Source of the DNA: Bacillota bacterium
GTDB lineage: Bacteria; Bacillota; Bacilli; Alicyclobacillales; SLC66
NCBI GenBank assembly: GCA_021821085.1
Contig: JAKACV010000005.1
Location: 1-64,000 of the forward strand
Reading direction: 5' to 3'
DNA: 64,000 nucleotides
The notes under the pieces are model-generated. The model ran no database searches, had not been told where the DNA came from, and saw nothing but the letters and a program-made list of their open reading frames with translations. Shown in pieces: positions 63,661 through 64,000 of this stretch. The translations under genes and the position numbers were made by a program. How positions within the stretch are numbered: the first letter of the stretch is position 1; each line of letters opens with the position of its first letter.

Positions 63661-64000
63661 ATGAAGAAGATTGGTGTCATCTTGGCAGCTGGATTAGGGA
63701 AACGTATGAATTCGAAATATCACAAAGTGGTTCATCATGTATGTGGGAAACCGATGATTGCACATATCGTCGATCAAATGCAGCATATTGGCTTTGATCG
63801 TCTATTTGTTGTCGTGGGGCGACTTGAAGAACAGGTTCGAGATGTGCTGCAGGATCGCGTTACATATGTACAACAGAGTGAGCAGTTGGGCACTGGGCAT
63901 GCTGTGCAACAAGTTGCCCCTCATCTCGAAAAGGATAGTGTCACCGTTGTCTTATACGGAGATTGTCCCCTTTTACGTCACGAAGAGATTGAACGTCTTA
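63661..64000 (+). CDS. glmU: GlmU bifunctional UDP-GlcNAc synthesis enzyme (N-terminal part, cut by window edge)
   Basis: ATG 63661 follows GGGAGG. The visible 113 codons give the nucleotidyltransferase start: KKIGVILAAGLGKRMNSK, then HVCGKPMIAHIVDQ, QLGTGHAVQQ and VVLYGDCPLL. GlmU makes UDP-N-acetylglucosamine for the cell wall; its acetyltransferase half lies right of the window. The position after spoVG is that of Bacillus. Confidence 0.95.
   Translation, partial: MKKIGVILAAGLGKRMNSKYHKVVHHVCGKPMIAHIVDQMQHIGFDRLFVVVGRLEEQVRDVLQDRVTYVQQSEQLGTGHAVQQVAPHLEKDSVTVVLYGDCPLLRHEEIERL

Overview
The window comes from an endospore-forming low-to-moderate GC Gram-positive bacterium of the order Bacillales. 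From about 36 kb to the right edge it keeps the Bacillus-type origin-proximal gene order: tadA, SRP RNA, dnaX, ybaB, recR, yaaL, bofA, then csfB, a lysine-decarboxylase-like gene, tmk, darA, yaaR, holB, yabA, rsmI, abrB, then metG, tatD, rnmV, rsmA, yabG, veg, sspF, and ispE, purR, ridA, spoVG, glmU. sigK, bofA, csfB, yabG, sspF and spoVG show sporulation. Secreted stalk-domain proteins, a Kdp system and a qox-type quinol oxidase would fit an Alicyclobacillus-like, possibly acidophilic relative. That placement is inference only.

Positions 1 to about 10,023 look like the right part of an integrated mobile element. It opens with the end of an IncQ-like RepC replication initiator followed by 32-bp iteron-like repeats. 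Small hypothetical genes, an XRE repressor, membrane and secreted proteins and a frameshifted small gene follow. Next comes a roughly 530-nt, very hairpin-rich stretch directly upstream of a tyrosine recombinase, then a PLD-type nuclease-like gene. The right boundary is a 3-prime tRNA fragment that looks like an attachment site.

Positions 10.2-24.5 kb hold a PAS/HTH regulator, proBA, and a complete K+-ATPase locus. Its sensor kinase is split: the catalytic half is next to kdpE, while the KdpD/USP half is a separate 777-residue protein carrying the module twice. A TPP riboswitch and thiC follow. Positions 24.6-36 kb hold a quinol oxidase operon on the minus strand with two small related membrane proteins upstream, a thioesterase, an acyl-CoA ligase, a ROK repressor, a divergent guanylate kinase-like protein and asparagine synthetase.

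From 36 kb on, replication, repair, translation and sporulation genes are tightly packed, many overlapping by 1-4 bases. The most unusual local features are three near-identical 157-bp elements with terminal inverted repeats and 5-bp target duplications (MITEs). Others are a cyanophycinase/cyanophycin synthetase pair inserted between sspF and ispE, a tmk gene that seems to start at CTG, and tadA running into the following tRNA-Ser gene.
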